A stretch of DNA of 64,000 nt from Sipunculus nudus (GCA_026874595.1 CM049321.1:7254979-7318978), one strand, 5' to 3'. Shown: positions 49,301 through 61,309, counted from the stretch's first letter. The notes: generated by a model not told the origin, from the letters alone. Numbers and translations: made by a program.

Positions 49301-51494
49301 AACAATTATCAGGAAAGTTTGAGCACGATAAATCTCTCCTTTTTTTTTTTGTTTATCGGGTAAAGTGGATAAAGTGTCATTTTAACATTCCATATTGAAT
49401 AGTTTCGATTCAGTCTGCACGTGCCTGGATGTAGGTCCTATACTGCCTTGATACGAGGCCGAGAATTACGCACCGGGTGACCAGGCATCGTAATCTTCCT
49501 TTAAAGCATTTTACGGCCGATTCTTTGGCGGCCGTAAATATCAGTAGGATAGGCCGATGTGACGGTGTTGCTATCCCGATTTTTTTAACAGGCGGGAAAA
49601 TCGTCTACCAAATTCTGTAGAACCACATTTCAATTATGAACCAATAAGGGTTAGATGCATATGGTCTATTCCACCGGTTCATGGCTCCCTATTCACACTG
49701 TTGGTTTCTGGACACATAAAATGCAGACTGCCACAGTATGAACTACATATAGGCCTAGGCCTATAAGTTTATAAATATTCCAAAAGCATAAATATCTGGG
49801 GTGAAAATAATAGTTTCCCTTACCAGAAAATCTTGTAAATAATTTAAAAATGAAATTTAAGAGAAATGGATGCATACTTTTGACTGCTTTAATAATCCGC
49901 TTAAAAATAAAAAGTGTCATTTCTCGGACAAAAGATGAGGGAATCGTGTGCCCGTATGGAAATAATGTTATTAGCGAGGTCGATAAGACGAGATGGTTGG
50001 TTTAATGACAGCTTATTAGACAAGGCCATGACAGACTCAGTCGTACATTTGTAAAATTAATACTCTTTACCTGTAGTTCACTGTAGTTTACCTGTTTACC
50101 TGCAGTAGTTTACCGGTTTACCTGTAGTTCACTACTGTTCCACAAATTACGCATGTTTTCACTGTTTTGCTGCTTCTTTTGATTTTCACACTAAATTGGT
50201 TTGAGAGATTTGCAAAATTGAACCCCACAAGAATGGGCATTGGAAAATTATAGGCATGCACATCATTTCGTAATGTTTCACTTGGTATAGTCATCATTTA
50301 GAGATATACCGCAAATATAATGTGTGTGCACTTCTTAATATTTGATCTGAAAATGTGACTTACATGACCAAACTAAATAATTGTTGGAATGCAGTTGATA
50401 TATTAATAATTAATAATTTAGCGAGATATTTGCGTATTTTTATATTTTACTGAACTGGACCGGTTATTTCAATATGCGAATTATTCTCTTTAATTTGGAT
50501 GAAAAACGTGCAACATGTGAATAAGAAACAAGCAGCCTGTGTACATAGGCATAAGCCTGAGAAGGTACTGTGCAAACCTGTAATGTGAAGCAATCTCACA
50601 AGAGGTCATTACATGAACTGCTACGTTAGCGACCTCTGGTGGCGGTGACTTCTGGAGAATGTGTATCAGCGTTGGCAGTGGGTGCAAGATTTTAAAATCA
50701 AACATTTGCCATATAATTCCACCATCTCCACTCTAAGAAATTCTCGAAAAAATTATACTGTCTAAATCTAGTCCAAGATCACCAACGGATTATATATTCA
50801 GGAACTTGGGATATCCTGGGGGATGTACACGTGTGTACCAGCTGCTGAGAACGGGCGACTAAATGCGCGGTGTATCAGTCTAGTTTATTTCGCGCCACCC
50901 GTAAGGACAAAAACCCGAATGTCGGAAGTCTGATTCCAACCTGTGGTCAATCTCTGGTGCTAGAAAACATGTACCTTGCTCATATCGTTCTACATATACA
51001 ATAACAAATATAATATTGTATTATTTGAATATTTTCTGTTATACATATAAGTGAAATACTCTGGGCCTACGAAAAATATATGATTTAATCGTAGATAATA
51101 AGATATTTTTATTAATCTTACTTGTCCCTGACACAGAAATTTGACTTATATTTGAGATAGCTTTTAGAAGAAAGTTTTTTTAATAAACAAATTACAAATA
51201 GCATCTATAGGTGCAACTAAAATATACAAAGTAAAGTTTTTTCCACATAATTCCCTCATGATACAATACGCAGTACTGAATTCCAATCGACTTTAATATT
51301 TGTCTTATTTCTTTAAACATATAAATAACAGAGAAAAATGACTGAATAGTTGAAGTGTACATATCAAACTATGAATAATATCATTTTATTGTACTACGAT
51401 ATCTTATATAGCATAAAAATAATCTATAATTCTATTATTTTATTAAGAAGCGGATCCATGGGATGCGGGTGGGTGGTAATCATGGGGGGTCGGA
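49301..51494. other. No gene recognised
   Basis: AT-rich DNA with short motif-free frames. A small cluster of TTTACCTG repeats lies at 50070-50125. Confidence 0.4.
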
Positions 51495-51517
51495 CCCCCC
51501 CCCCCCCCCCACCCCCC
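51495..51517. repeat. Poly-C tract
   Basis: C16, A, C6, preceded by GGGGGG at 51484-51489, so the strand can fold back on itself. Confidence 0.9.
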
Positions 51518-51840
51518 GTTTTAACTGCAATAACTTTGCAGTATATGCAGGTCATATTAACTTTATTTAAAAACCATGTTGATCCTGAAATTAAAACCAA
51601 AACATTCAGAATAAATTCCCAATTTTAGAATTAAACTGAAATACCTACCTTTAACATCCGCCGCAACCTTTATTTAAGGGTTTCAGAAAATATTTTGCGA
51701 TTTGAAAATATTTTTGTTTAAGAATAGACGTCTTAACTTTACTTTTATTGTAAATTCTACTGATAAAGTTTTTCTGTATAAATTTTAATTGAATGCTACA
51801 TTGAAAGCCCACGAATCTATCTTGAGACTCTTCTAGCTGT

Positions 51841-52152
51841 TTACTGGTGAACAGCATTGACATCCGAACTTGATATCTGACATTCGACTTCCGACATCCG
51901 GGTTTTAGCCATCTGTTGATAGACTCGTTCTGGTGCACACTCATCCTCAAAATAGCCAAGACGAAGGCAAATCTGGTAAATGTGCACTTTTAGAGATTTA
52001 AACACTGTCGAATCAAAGAGAATAGGCTGCAATGAATATAAATGCAGCATTTTGCTCAGGCTTACATCAGCACACCTCGAATGGAGATGAAAGTTTGAGG
52101 AGATCGGTAAGTGGCGCCACCTTCTCTCGCTCCGCGTTCTCCGATCTACCAA
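51841..52152 (-). CDS. Unrecognised 103-codon frame with a CRE-like site just upstream
   Basis: The frame has a basic N-terminus (VDRRTRSERRWRHLPISS) and an ordinary remainder with three internal Cys. It ends at TAA at 51841. An overlapping frame in another phase (51651-51959) continues the open sequence, so a frameshift or splice could join them. The sequence just upstream on the minus strand contains the palindrome TGACGTCA (52161-52168) and is GC-richer than its surroundings, as a promoter or first exon might be. No family is recognised. Evidence for a real gene is weak but the context deserves a transcript check. Confidence 0.3.
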   Translation of the reverse strand: MVDRRTRSERRWRHLPISSNFHLHSRCADVSLSKMLHLYSLQPILFDSTVFKSLKVHIYQICLRLGYFEDECAPERVYQQMAKTRMSEVECQISSSDVNAVHQ

Positions 52153-52160
52153 GTTAAGCG

Positions 52161-52168
52161 TGACGTCA
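52161..52168. promoter_or_regulatory. CRE-like palindrome TGACGTCA
   Basis: An exact consensus binding palindrome for CREB/ATF bZIP factors, 9 bp upstream of the minus-strand ATG at 52152. A single 8-bp match is expected by chance about once in this much DNA, so functional meaning is unproven. Confidence 0.3.
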
Positions 52169-52191
52169 TTCAGTGAAGCGATGTCATTCTG

Positions 52192-52209
52192 CCCCCCCCC
52201 CCCCCCCCC
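52192..52209. repeat. Poly-C tract
   Basis: 18 consecutive C, 24 bp from the CRE-like palindrome. Confidence 0.9.
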
Positions 52210-53713
52210 TCCATTTTCAAGTTCAATATAACTTAATTACAGTCCGTTTCATTCCCTAATGTCCACCTGTTTTTTGCAATGAAATATTTTTACCAGTTAC
52301 ATTTCAAGGGGAAAATTTTAGTGGAGAGTAGAAGATAAAAGGACCTAATTTTCAAACAGGTAAATAAATACCTACCTTACACCTTATTTAAGAAACAGAA
52401 TTATTTGAAAATATGAGAAATCAGTCTACATTTTACAACATATCAGACCCACTTATGGCGGTCAAGGTCACTGGTCACATGCAAAAACAGCCTCAACTGA
52501 CAGTTGCTGATTGGATGATCTCATGTAAACACTCTAAGAAATATAACCAGCTAAAACAAAGATGGCTACTTATGGAGGGACACATCATTTCTGCCAGATC
52601 ATGGTGAATAGACTAAAATGTTGTGAAACATATACAGGGGATTTATCGTAAAATTCTTAATTGCCATATTAGGTTGTCACCTCCATATGTAGTTTTCCAG
52701 GAAATAATTGAAAAATATAAACTTTTTAAAAAATTATCTACAAAAAACAGGTGGACAGCAGGGGGTGAAACGGACTATAGTTTAAGTAATCTGCTGCAAA
52801 CTGGCTCTATTTTAGACCTTTCTAGCAGTTTTTTTATAATGTTTCCATTGTCAGTGCCAGTGGCATTGTTGGTCTAATTTTTAAACCTTTATTCATTGTT
52901 TCTAGAATAATATAACAGTTCAACCTGAATGCTATTTTCATAACCTTGTGTGGCAAAAGGACAAGTGGCTTAATTTGGTATAATAAGTAGTCATTTTCAA
53001 TGGCTATTTCGTCGTTATCATGTACGTTTGTATGAGCCATGAGGCAGCTGATCCTGAGTTGTTGTTGTGTATGTAATTAAACAACAGTCAACAGATTACT
53101 TGTGTCTGACACACATACATACCACACCTGTGCATTATTGGCCTGCTGAGCACCTGGGGCCCTGGAGCATTTTTGTGACAGCTTCATATGTTAGCAAATC
53201 TTTACCCAACTAGATTTATCTTCTTTAAAAAGAAAACTTTTATTACATGTTTATGTGTATTTAAGTAATAGCACTAGAGTAATTTACATGTATATAAATT
53301 TGTAGTATAACTGAAATGAATATTATTTCCTCTGTTTGGGACTTTCTGGAAAAATAATATTTTCCCCTCATGGATAAAGCTCTGTGTTGTTTGCAGATAA
53401 TTTTAATTAAAGCTGCCATTATTCAATAGTTTCATAGAAAACTACATGCTACATGAAGTTACTGCTCTAGGGACAAGTTCACCTTTTGACAGACACTGAT
53501 TGTATAATAAGAGTTGCTGTATACTGTAACAGTGGTATATAGTCTATAGCGTATAATCAGCTGATGACAAAGATGACACTTACTACTAGCTTAGGTGATA
53601 AGGGGAGCTGAATTGCTTCAAATTTCACTGGAGTATACATCTACAACACTGCAAAGGCACTCAAAAGCTTTCAATCTTTCACCAATTCCTATCACGTTCC
53701 TCCTATAGATCAT
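52210..53713. other. No gene recognised
   Basis: Short frames at 52413-52607 and 52623-52877 (+) have mixed composition but no motif or convincing splice borders. The rest is AT-rich. Confidence 0.35.
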
Positions 53714-53717
53714 TTTT

Positions 53718-55205
53718 ATGCCCCCGCCACCATGTCCGTCCTTCCGTCATTCCGAAATCAAACAGTTGTACGGACTTTTTTTCGCAATGCCTGCAGATAT
53801 TGGCCTGATTTTTGGTGTGTGGGCAGATAATGACCAGTTACAGATCAAGTGCGCGTTTCGTCCCGGTTGACCTACTTTTGACCGTTTTACGGCTCCTAAA
53901 CTTAGAATATTTCATGAAAAATAGAAATTTTTATGACAAATACACATGTACGGACTTTTTTTCGCAATGCCTGCAGATATTGGCCTGATTTCTGGTGTGT
54001 GGGCAGATAATGACTAGTTACAGATCGAGTTCAGGTTTCATCCCGGTTGACCTACTTTTGACCGTTTTAGGGCTCCTAAACTTAGAAAAATTCATGAAAA
54101 ATAGAAATTTTCATGACAAATACACATGTACAGCCGTTTTTAGCCCTCAGCTCATAGGCTGATGGGCTATTGTCGTCACCTAAGCTGTCCATCTGTCTGT
54201 CCGTCCATCTGTCTGTCTGGTGTCTGTCCATCCGTCTGTCCGTTACGCGTCTGTTAACTTTTACCTTGTGAGCGGGATATCTCTAAAAGGATTCACCGTT
54301 GGAATTTTATTTCATCAGTGAAGATATATATCGATAAAATCTCGGTCAAGTTCGAAGATGGGTGACCTTGACCCATTTTTCTACATTTTAGAGCTGATTA
54401 TAGAAAAACACTCAGAAGTTTATATCTCAGGAACCATTGTGTGGATTTTCACAAAACTTACTATGATCATTGGACTGATGGTCTGTATGTGCTGCACAAT
54501 TTTTGTGGTGCCACCTGCAATTTTTTAATGAAATTTTATCGGATTTTTTCAATTTTGGCCTTTTGTGCAGGATATCTTCAAAGGTATTCAACACAGGAAC
54601 TTCATTTCTTCAGTGCTATTGCATTATATTTACAAAATCTTGGTCAAGTTCAAAGATGGGTGATCTTGACCTACTTTTCAAGGTCACCGAGCTTAGTATA
54701 GAAAAAAACTTAGGAGCTTATTTTTCAGGAAGCATTTGGTGGATTGTTATGAAACATGGTATATACCTCTCCAATTTAAATTTATAAATGATTATCAACT
54801 TTTGCTAATATTCTAGTTTCGCAATGCAATGCTTACAGATACTGGCCTAATGTTTGGTCTGTGGGCGCATAATGACCACTTACAGACCCAGTTCACGTTT
54901 CGTCCCAGTTTACCTATTTTTGACCATATGACAGATCCTGAACATAGAAAATTTCATGAAAGACAGAAATTTTCATGAAAAATGCACATATATGGACTTT
55001 TTTTCACAATGCCTGCAGATACTGGCTTGATTTTTGGTGTGTTGCTTGATAATGACCCTTTACAGATCGAGTTTGCATTTTGCCCTTGTTGACCTACTTT
55101 TGACCATACAACACCTCCTGAACTTAAAAAATTTTACAAAATTTAACAAATGTTTCTAATTTGCCCCAGGCGGGGGCATTCGTGTCGTTCCGACACATCT
55201 AGTTT
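53718..55205 (+). mobile_element. GCCCCCGCC-ended element with about 180-bp internal tandem repeats
   Basis: The left end ATGCCCCCGCC and the right end GGCGGGGGCAT are inverted complements. Inside, a 180-bp unit starting TGTACGGACTTTTTTTCGCA is repeated at 53767 and 53947, with more diverged units at about 54823 and 54990. Each includes GCCTGCAGATA(T/C)TGGC, GATAATGACC and TTGACCTACTTTTGACC. Between the second and third units lies a different repeat (54137-54805). The right side continues as TTCGTGTCGTTCCGACACAT, a small palindrome that may be the true terminus. No coding capacity. Confidence 0.75.
54137..54805 (+). mobile_element. Second repeat family nested in the 53.7-55.2 kb element
   Basis: It begins TTTTAGCCCTCAGCTCATAG with GGCTGATGGGCTATTGTCGT and a TCTGTC/CCGTC-rich stretch. 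Two roughly 300-bp units follow (starting GGATATCTCTAAAAGGATTC and GGATATCTTCAAAGGTATTC), each with TCGGTCAAGTTCGAAGATGG or TTGGTCAAGTTCAAAGATGG. It separates 180-bp units of the surrounding element, so it inserted later. Non-coding. Confidence 0.7.
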
Positions 55206-57080
55206 GGTTTTTTTTCTAATCCACCATGAACTCAAGTGACTTTGATGAGTTCTGTTTCAATACTTTTATATAGTATAGGAAATGTCATGGGAGACCAGAA
55301 GAATATTGGTTCATCTGACTCCAGTACATTCAGTGTCATAGAAAGCAGCTTTTTTTTGTACAGTCATCTTGTTAGACATTTTACAACTCATGTACAGTAG
55401 AACATCCTTTCTCTGAACATCATTTATAAAAAAAAAGTCTATCCGAAAATGAAAACTGAGAACCAAAATTTTGACCATTTATTTGATATCTTAACAATGA
55501 AAAATATTCAACAGTGAAAGAATTACGATTTTCCAGTGCTAATTTGCAATAATTTTAATGTATTTAACATGATAAATTGATTAAACTGATGGGAAACATT
55601 TATAACAGAAATGCTGTTGTGAATGTTTATTTTGGACTAATGGTAGTTTCATTTCAATTCATGTTCTTCAATCTTCTGTACCAGAAGAGTTGCAGCTTCA
55701 AAAATGTTCTCAAGTCTAAAAAATGTTATGGTATTATCTTTAAAATTTGTTATTAAGTGGAGTTTACAATTTTGCAGTTATCATTCTGATAACAACTAAT
55801 TGTAAGTTGATCCATTGGTTTTATAAACTTATTGCTGTGAAATCCCTGGCTCTGGACACCTAAGGGGTGCACAGACACCCCTGTATAACAGACAGTCTTT
55901 TGGCAGACAATAATGAAAACACTTTAGTATAAATTAAACATCATGAATTAATTACAGTTCATAGGTGGTCTTTAAAATTCAGAGTTAGCAATAAAGACCT
56001 GAGTAAAACCTACTAGAACAAACCCAGTGGGTAAAACCTGGTTTAAAGGTATTTTACCTAGGTTTTTACCAGATTTTTACCCTTGTTTGGTTTTTTCCAG
56101 TTTATTACCCAGTAAAAAATTACAAATGTTTATTTGCTTTGATCAAACAGGGCCCAAGCCTAGTTTCTTTCTGTCTGGTCAGCATAAGTTATACACACAT
56201 TTTAAGAATATTGGTAGCAAGTTGAGTCACTCGACTGCAACACCCCTGTTGAAAAGAAGTCATATACCACTGACATTGACACTCGTGTTTGGCTTTGCAG
56301 AGTACATCACTCTTATTAATCAGTTGAAATTAGAGCTAAAATCTATTCAACCCAGACTGGGTTTCACCCGGGTAAAACTGATTTTACCAACTAGATTTAT
56401 GCAGATGTTGTGTTAAAAGTGGGAACCCTGTTAAATATATAAATTCATTTAGTTGTTAACTTTTTTGGATGACTTTCATGTGGAGGGGCGTATATGTACT
56501 TCTTGATTGCATATTGTACAGCTGTATGTATATTCAACACCATAAATAAACCAGTCAAAAATACAAAACGAAAGTGCAAGATGAACCAAAGGTACCATAA
56601 ACATCCCTATGATGTTGACAAGAGGTCATAGGTCATGTGTGATATAGTGCTGTTTTAGGTGACCTGAGGCCAGTCTATTAAGCTCTGTATAGTGTTCACT
56701 TCTGTTCACCATAGTAGATCTACTCGTGTGAACAGAGTGTTTTATATCTCAGTCAACATCAGTACAATAACACCATGCAGTAGTAGGAGATGAGCACCAA
56801 TTGTACCACAGGTTGTTTTGCTGACCTCGTGAATAAGTGTGCAGTGACACTTCTAGGGATTCCTTAATAAACACTTGATGCAATGGTGTCCATTCATAGT
56901 GTTAAGAAAAAAAATAACGTGAGTGTATACAGTTTGATATCACTGACAATAACCGAATCATCAGATTTTACATGCTAGGTATTTTAGGCCTCTTTATTAA
57001 CTTTTCATGGCTGCATGGGAAGAATACAATTCTTCCCAACTGTAATAGGCACTAAAAGATTAAATAATAAATTCAATCTA
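55206..57080. other. Non-coding, presumed intron of the LDLa/EGF gene
   Basis: It includes a possible decayed pogo-type end (CAGTAGAACATCC near 55395) and a patch with repeated GGGTAAAAC(C/T) and TTTTACC words at 56026-56400. The 129-codon frame across that patch (56027-56416) follows the repeats and has no motif. Confidence 0.4.
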
Positions 57081-57266
57081 CAGTGGAACCTGTCTGAAGG
57101 ACCACCTGTCATATCAGACCACCAAAAGGCTCATTAAGACCACCCTTTGGTGAACCAAAAGCATTCACATTGGTCATAACTGACCTGTCTAATAAGACCA
57201 CTTGTCTGTGAATTAAGACCACTTTTGGCCAGTCCCACAAGTGGTCCCATACCACAGGTTTCACTG
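57081..57266. mobile_element. pogo/Tigger-type MITE, 186 bp
   Basis: It starts CAGTGGAACCTG and ends CAGGTTTCACTG. The inverted repeats extend to GGACCAC/GTGGTCC. TA flanks both ends (57079-57080 and 57267-57268). The interior has repeated AAGACCAC. It is related to the elements at 46746 and 61471 by terminal sequence and internal GACCAC words. It sits about 570 bp upstream of the LDLa exon. Confidence 0.88.
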
Positions 57267-57835
57267 TACGTTTACCCACCTGAGGCTGTCTCAGTCTCCC
57301 CTGACATCACCTTCCTGCTTTGTTGGTCCTTTTCATTCCTGTGGCTTTTCCTGGCTCCCTTTATGCAATGCAGCATTTGAATTGACTCTTTTCTAGGTTA
57401 GGGTAATAAAAATCCCCTGAGTAAGAGAGAGTTTGCATTTAATTAATCTACTGAACATGATGGGGAAAGTAAATTTTGTAATCATTTTCATTCTTCTTAG
57501 AATGATTTTTCTCATTTCGCTGTGACCTCCATCAGATTTTAACGTATCTGCAAAAATTGACCGCATCGAAATGGATCAGTAAGCGATTCATCAGTTTTGT
57601 TGATGGCAAAAATGCCTACATTTCCAAACAATGAAATTGTGCATGTGTTCAGTTTCAAATGAGGCAAACTGCGCACTATGGAGTGTACATACATCTTTTG
57701 AGGATCAGTATTTGCGGATACATGGAAACACCGCTTCATTTAAACCAAAAGTAAGATTAACTTATTATCCCAGTATGTATGCTTTATACTCATCATTTAG
57801 CTGTTAATATATTGTTTTTTTTTTTCTGTTTTCAG

Positions 57836-57955
57836 GATACTATGACTGCCTCCCGTGGCAGTACCGCTGTTCCTCTAACAGTTGTATCCCTAAAGACAAG
57901 GTGTGTGATGGTAACCCGGACTGCAAAGACGGGGATGATGAGGCTGCCACCTGTT
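57836..57955 (+). CDS. LDL-receptor class A (LDLa) domain exon
   Basis: After a long pyrimidine tract and TTTTCAG, the 120-nt exon (phase 1 in and out) encodes one complete LDLa module. Six Cys are in the right order (CLPWQYRC, SSNSC, IPKDKVC, DGNPDC, KDGDDEAATC), and the acidic calcium site CDGNPDC-KDGDDE matches the family's CDGxxDCxDGSDE. Such modules bind calcium and ligand in secreted or cell-surface proteins. A phase 1-1 exon per module is the usual arrangement in LDLR-type mosaic genes. The next exon, 2.7 kb on, is an EGF-like module in matching phase. The 22-kb signal-peptide exon also matches in phase. Confidence 0.93.
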
Positions 57956-58562
57956 GTAAGATTTACGTACTATAGCCACAATTAAAATCAATTTGAACTT
58001 GAAGGTAGCATTCCTGGGCAGTAAATACCATCATATAAAACAAATCCCAGGGTTGTGTTACAGTCATATGAATACAAGTTATTAAAACGTATAACATTTT
58101 AATTTTGTTCCTGTGCCATTATTTATGATAAATGTTTTGATGAATTTAAATTTTTTTTTTTCATGTGATATTTCAATATTATTAAAAATGATTAAGATAA
58201 GTAATTTATTCTAAGCATTCATTCAGAGGGAGTCACTCTTTATTTGGCTTATGTCATTTGTTTTGTGTCATGCTCTCTTTTAATTTAGCTTAACACTTAA
58301 ATGGCTGGTCTGCAAGTCATAAACACAATGGCAGGGGTAACTTTAAATTTTTCAAATTTTGGGAAAATTAATATGAGACCTGAAATGTTTTTTTCATCTG
58401 TTCACTGTGTTCAGTTCAGATCATCTCCATCTTTAAACTTCATTTTATTTATAACAATTCAGTTCTGAACCATACAATATCCCTGTAATATGGATATGAT
58501 TTTCATTAATGCAAAGTAGGATGTACAAGCTTGTAGGATGATACCTGGGCCATTTTACATTT

Positions 58563-58563
<1 letters not shown>

Positions 58564-58625
<62 letters not shown>
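58564..58625. repeat. (TA)n microsatellite abutting repeat A
   Basis: About 62 bp of TA ending at the left edge of repeat A copy 2. Confidence 0.95.
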
Positions 58626-58626
<1 letters not shown>

Positions 58627-58627
<1 letters not shown>

Positions 58628-60547
58628 GGTGTGCAAACTAATCGATTAAATCAATGATAGGTTGTTTTCTTTCAAAATTGATCAATTAAATTGATTGCAT
58701 TTTTGCATAATCAATTAAAATTATGTATCTATATGCAAAGAATCTCTTCTGGCACAGATATACAAACACAAAGTAATGAACAGCATCAAAACTAAAGCTT
58801 GGAAGCCAACAATCATCAAATGGCATGTAGACCTTTGATGCAGGTGGATTCATATAGTTTCATTATGATTACCGAAGTACATATCACATTTTTACTGGGG
58901 TTATAATATTTAAGGAAGTAGTATAGAGCAGATTTCAAGGTAATATAGAAATAACATAAAATAATTGATTAACTAGAATACGGGTAGTCGACAAGCGACT
59001 ATGTGTATCCACAGAAATCAAAGTGGGACGGGTGAAGTGTGGCATGGATTGAGTGACAAGGGGAAATAGAGTGATATGTGTTGCATATTAGCATGGATGT
59101 CTGCAGCCGAAATGTGTATGTAGTTTGTGCCACCTACCACAAAATCCAGAAGTTGTATACATATGGAAAATTTTAGGCAGATAAGTCAAACCACTTCTTG
59201 TATATGAATGATTTTATCCCACGTACAGCAGACAAACAGAAGGACGCTGTGCAAAAATGGTTGCAGGTGGTGCCACTAATCTTGTGTGTGATAAAGAGCT
59301 ATGTGAGATCTGGGCACATGCAAAATTTCAGGGGGATATGTCTAATGGTTCCCGAGACATGAGCTTGGATGTCTGCATCGTAAACGTGAATGTAGGTGGC
59401 ACCACCTTTCATAAAATCATGAAAGCTGTCCAGGATGTATAAACCTGCAAAATTTTAGGTGGATAAGTCAAACCACTGCCAAGATATGAGTGATTTTCTC
59501 CCAAGGCAGATGAACAGATGGACACTGTGCAAAAATTGGTTGCAGGTGGAGCTTTTCTTATTTTGAAGAGCTATGTGAGATCTATACACATGCAAAATTT
59601 TGGCCCAATCGATCAAACAGTTCCCGAGATATGAACTTGGATGTCTGCAGTGTTAACGTGAATGTAGATGGTGCCACCTGTCATAAAATCAAGAAAGCTT
59701 TCCAGGAAATCTGTATAAACAGGCAGAGGTTCACCGGCCCTTACGTCTTCCCAAACTTCATGCTTGAGTGACCCTGCAAAGAAGTGTTATGATGTGTTTA
59801 AATAAAATGCCCAAGGAATTTAAAAGTGGAAAGGAATGGCCGAGTCGCAACCTACGTGTGTTCATTTCTAGATGATAGCTTGATTGTGTCTTTTGTCAAA
59901 TCATTCCTTAGCGAAAGGTGGTGCGGTTTTAAAGGGGGGTTCTTAGTATTTGAGCCCCTCTCGATTTCTCAGCTGGAATTTCGGCGAAGTCTGGGTGCGG
60001 TTTTAATCGGAAGTGCGGTTTAAAGTGGAGATTTTACGGTATACACAGGCAAAATTTCAGGTGGATAAGTCCAACCAGTGCAGAGATATGAGTGATTTTA
60101 TCTCAAGGCAGATGAACAGATGGAGGCTGTGCAAAAATTGTTGCAGGTGGCCTCACCATTTTTAGTGTAGGTTATAAAGCTATCCTAAGGTTACATTTGT
60201 GCAAAATTTTTAGCATGATGGGTCAAACTGTTCCTGAGATATGTGGGTTTATATGTGGAAACAGACGCACAAATGGACCCTGGGCAGGCAGGAAAGGTCA
60301 GAGGTCAACCAAAAATGAGGGCGCAGCAGTTCACATTTGACCCGATCATAATCACAAATTTCGCAAAAATACCGCCCAGTGGTTAAGGAGGAGTTCTCCA
60401 GAAACCTATGCGGTGGCAGAGGCGGCGTCCGACTGAAAACATAGTATCCTCAAAACTCTGTTTTGGTGGATACAATAATCAATCAAAGGTCGTTTTATTT
60501 TTCAATTTTCAATTTTCGATTATGATTTTAAAACCTATTCCTACCAC
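58627..60547 (+). repeat. Repeat A, copy 2, split by an insertion
   Basis: The left part (58627-58972) and right part (60477-60547) together correspond to the continuous copy at 11955-12351. The last 70 bp (GGTCGTTTTATTTTTC, GATTATGATTTTAAAACC, TCCTACCACC) follow directly on the left part in copy 1. This copy is in the intron between the LDLa and EGF exons. Confidence 0.75.
58973..60476 (+). mobile_element. 1.5-kb element inserted in repeat A, with about 290-bp internal repeats
   Basis: Absent from repeat A copy 1, so its limits are set by comparison with an empty site to within a few bases. The left edge begins CTAGAATACGGGTAGTCGAC and includes TGTGTATCCAC; the right edge ends TTTTGGTGGATACA, giving a short inverted match near the ends. 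Internal units recur (ATAAGTCAAACCA at 59181, ATAAGTCAAACCACTG at 59463, ATAAGTCCAACCAGTG at 60065; also TGTGCAAAAATGGTTGCAGG and AGATGAACAGATGGA). A unique segment with GGTGCGGTTTTAA words sits at about 59800-60040. No ORF or transposase. The class is not recognised. Confidence 0.7.
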
Positions 60548-60601
60548 CAACATATTTATACACAATATAATGTATTAGAACATTTTACATATGTATGTTT
60601 A

Positions 60602-60608
<7 letters not shown>

Positions 60609-60633
<25 letters not shown>
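60609..60633. repeat. Short (GT)n/(TA)n microsatellite
   Basis: GTGTGTGTGTA followed by about 22 bp of TA, some 40 bp before the EGF exon. Confidence 0.9.
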
Positions 60634-60634
<1 letters not shown>

Positions 60635-60675
60635 CTAAATGCACTCAATATACTTTATTAAATTTTTTTTTTCAG

Positions 60676-60795
60676 CATATTTCAGGTGCAAGTATGTAAG
60701 CTGTAGTAAATGTGTAAAAACACAGTTTGGAGGAGAATGCGTCTGTAAGCCAGGCTACAAGCCAAACAATTCCTCCAGCAACAGCTTGTGTGTTG
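60676..60795 (+). CDS. EGF-like domain exon
   Basis: Preceded by a strong polypyrimidine tract and TTTTTTTCAG, this 120-nt exon (phase 1 in and out) follows the LDLa exon in frame. It encodes SYFRCKYVSCSKCVKTQF and on to CVCKPGYKPNNSSS. Six Cys are spaced as in an EGF-like module (C-x4-C-x2-C-x8-C-x-C-x14-C), with the diagnostic CxCxxGY turn. The linker NNSSSNS has a possible N-glycosylation site. It ends at GTTG|GTAAGA. LDLa followed by EGF is a common order in LDLR-like and other secreted mosaic proteins. Confidence 0.9.
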
Positions 60796-61309
60796 GTAAG
60801 AGAATTTTGTGTCCTAATAACTTTTTATTGAATTTATTAACTCATATTTATTTTAGATATAATAATAATTATAATAAATAGTTTGTATAGCCCTTTCCCT
60901 TTTAACAATATCAAAAGTGAACAAGTTCCAAGCTATCCTTGAAAATAGGGATAAAGTTGATAATGAGTTTCCCCGTTAAATCAGGAAAAATCAGGGAATT
61001 TAAGACAAATATCTCAAATATATGAAAATATGACAAACTCAAAAGAGAGAGTGATCAGTCATCAGTCATGTCCACCAGTTACTGTGTTACTGCACATGTT
61101 AGTGTACATGTATAAAGTGCCAACTGGCGACTTATTTATTTTCAATGTGTACAATCCAAACTTTGTTCACTGCAAATAACTCAGACTGAAGATGGGTCAA
61201 AATAATTATCCTGGTTTATTGACAGTTCATCAGGTTAAGCTCTAGGAAATAGCAAGGAAGTGTCTTATCATAGCTCTAGAACTTGTTCAATCTTACTCTT
61301 TTTTTATAG

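Noticed and set aside
54290-54325. Second hammerhead core (minus-strand CTGATGA); also those at 56950 and 61225
   Set aside because: The conserved heptamer is present, but no stem II or correctly placed GAA with stems I and III could be drawn.
56027-56416. 129-codon protein
   Set aside because: The frame tracks repeated GGGTAAAAC and TTTTACC words and has no motif or splice borders.
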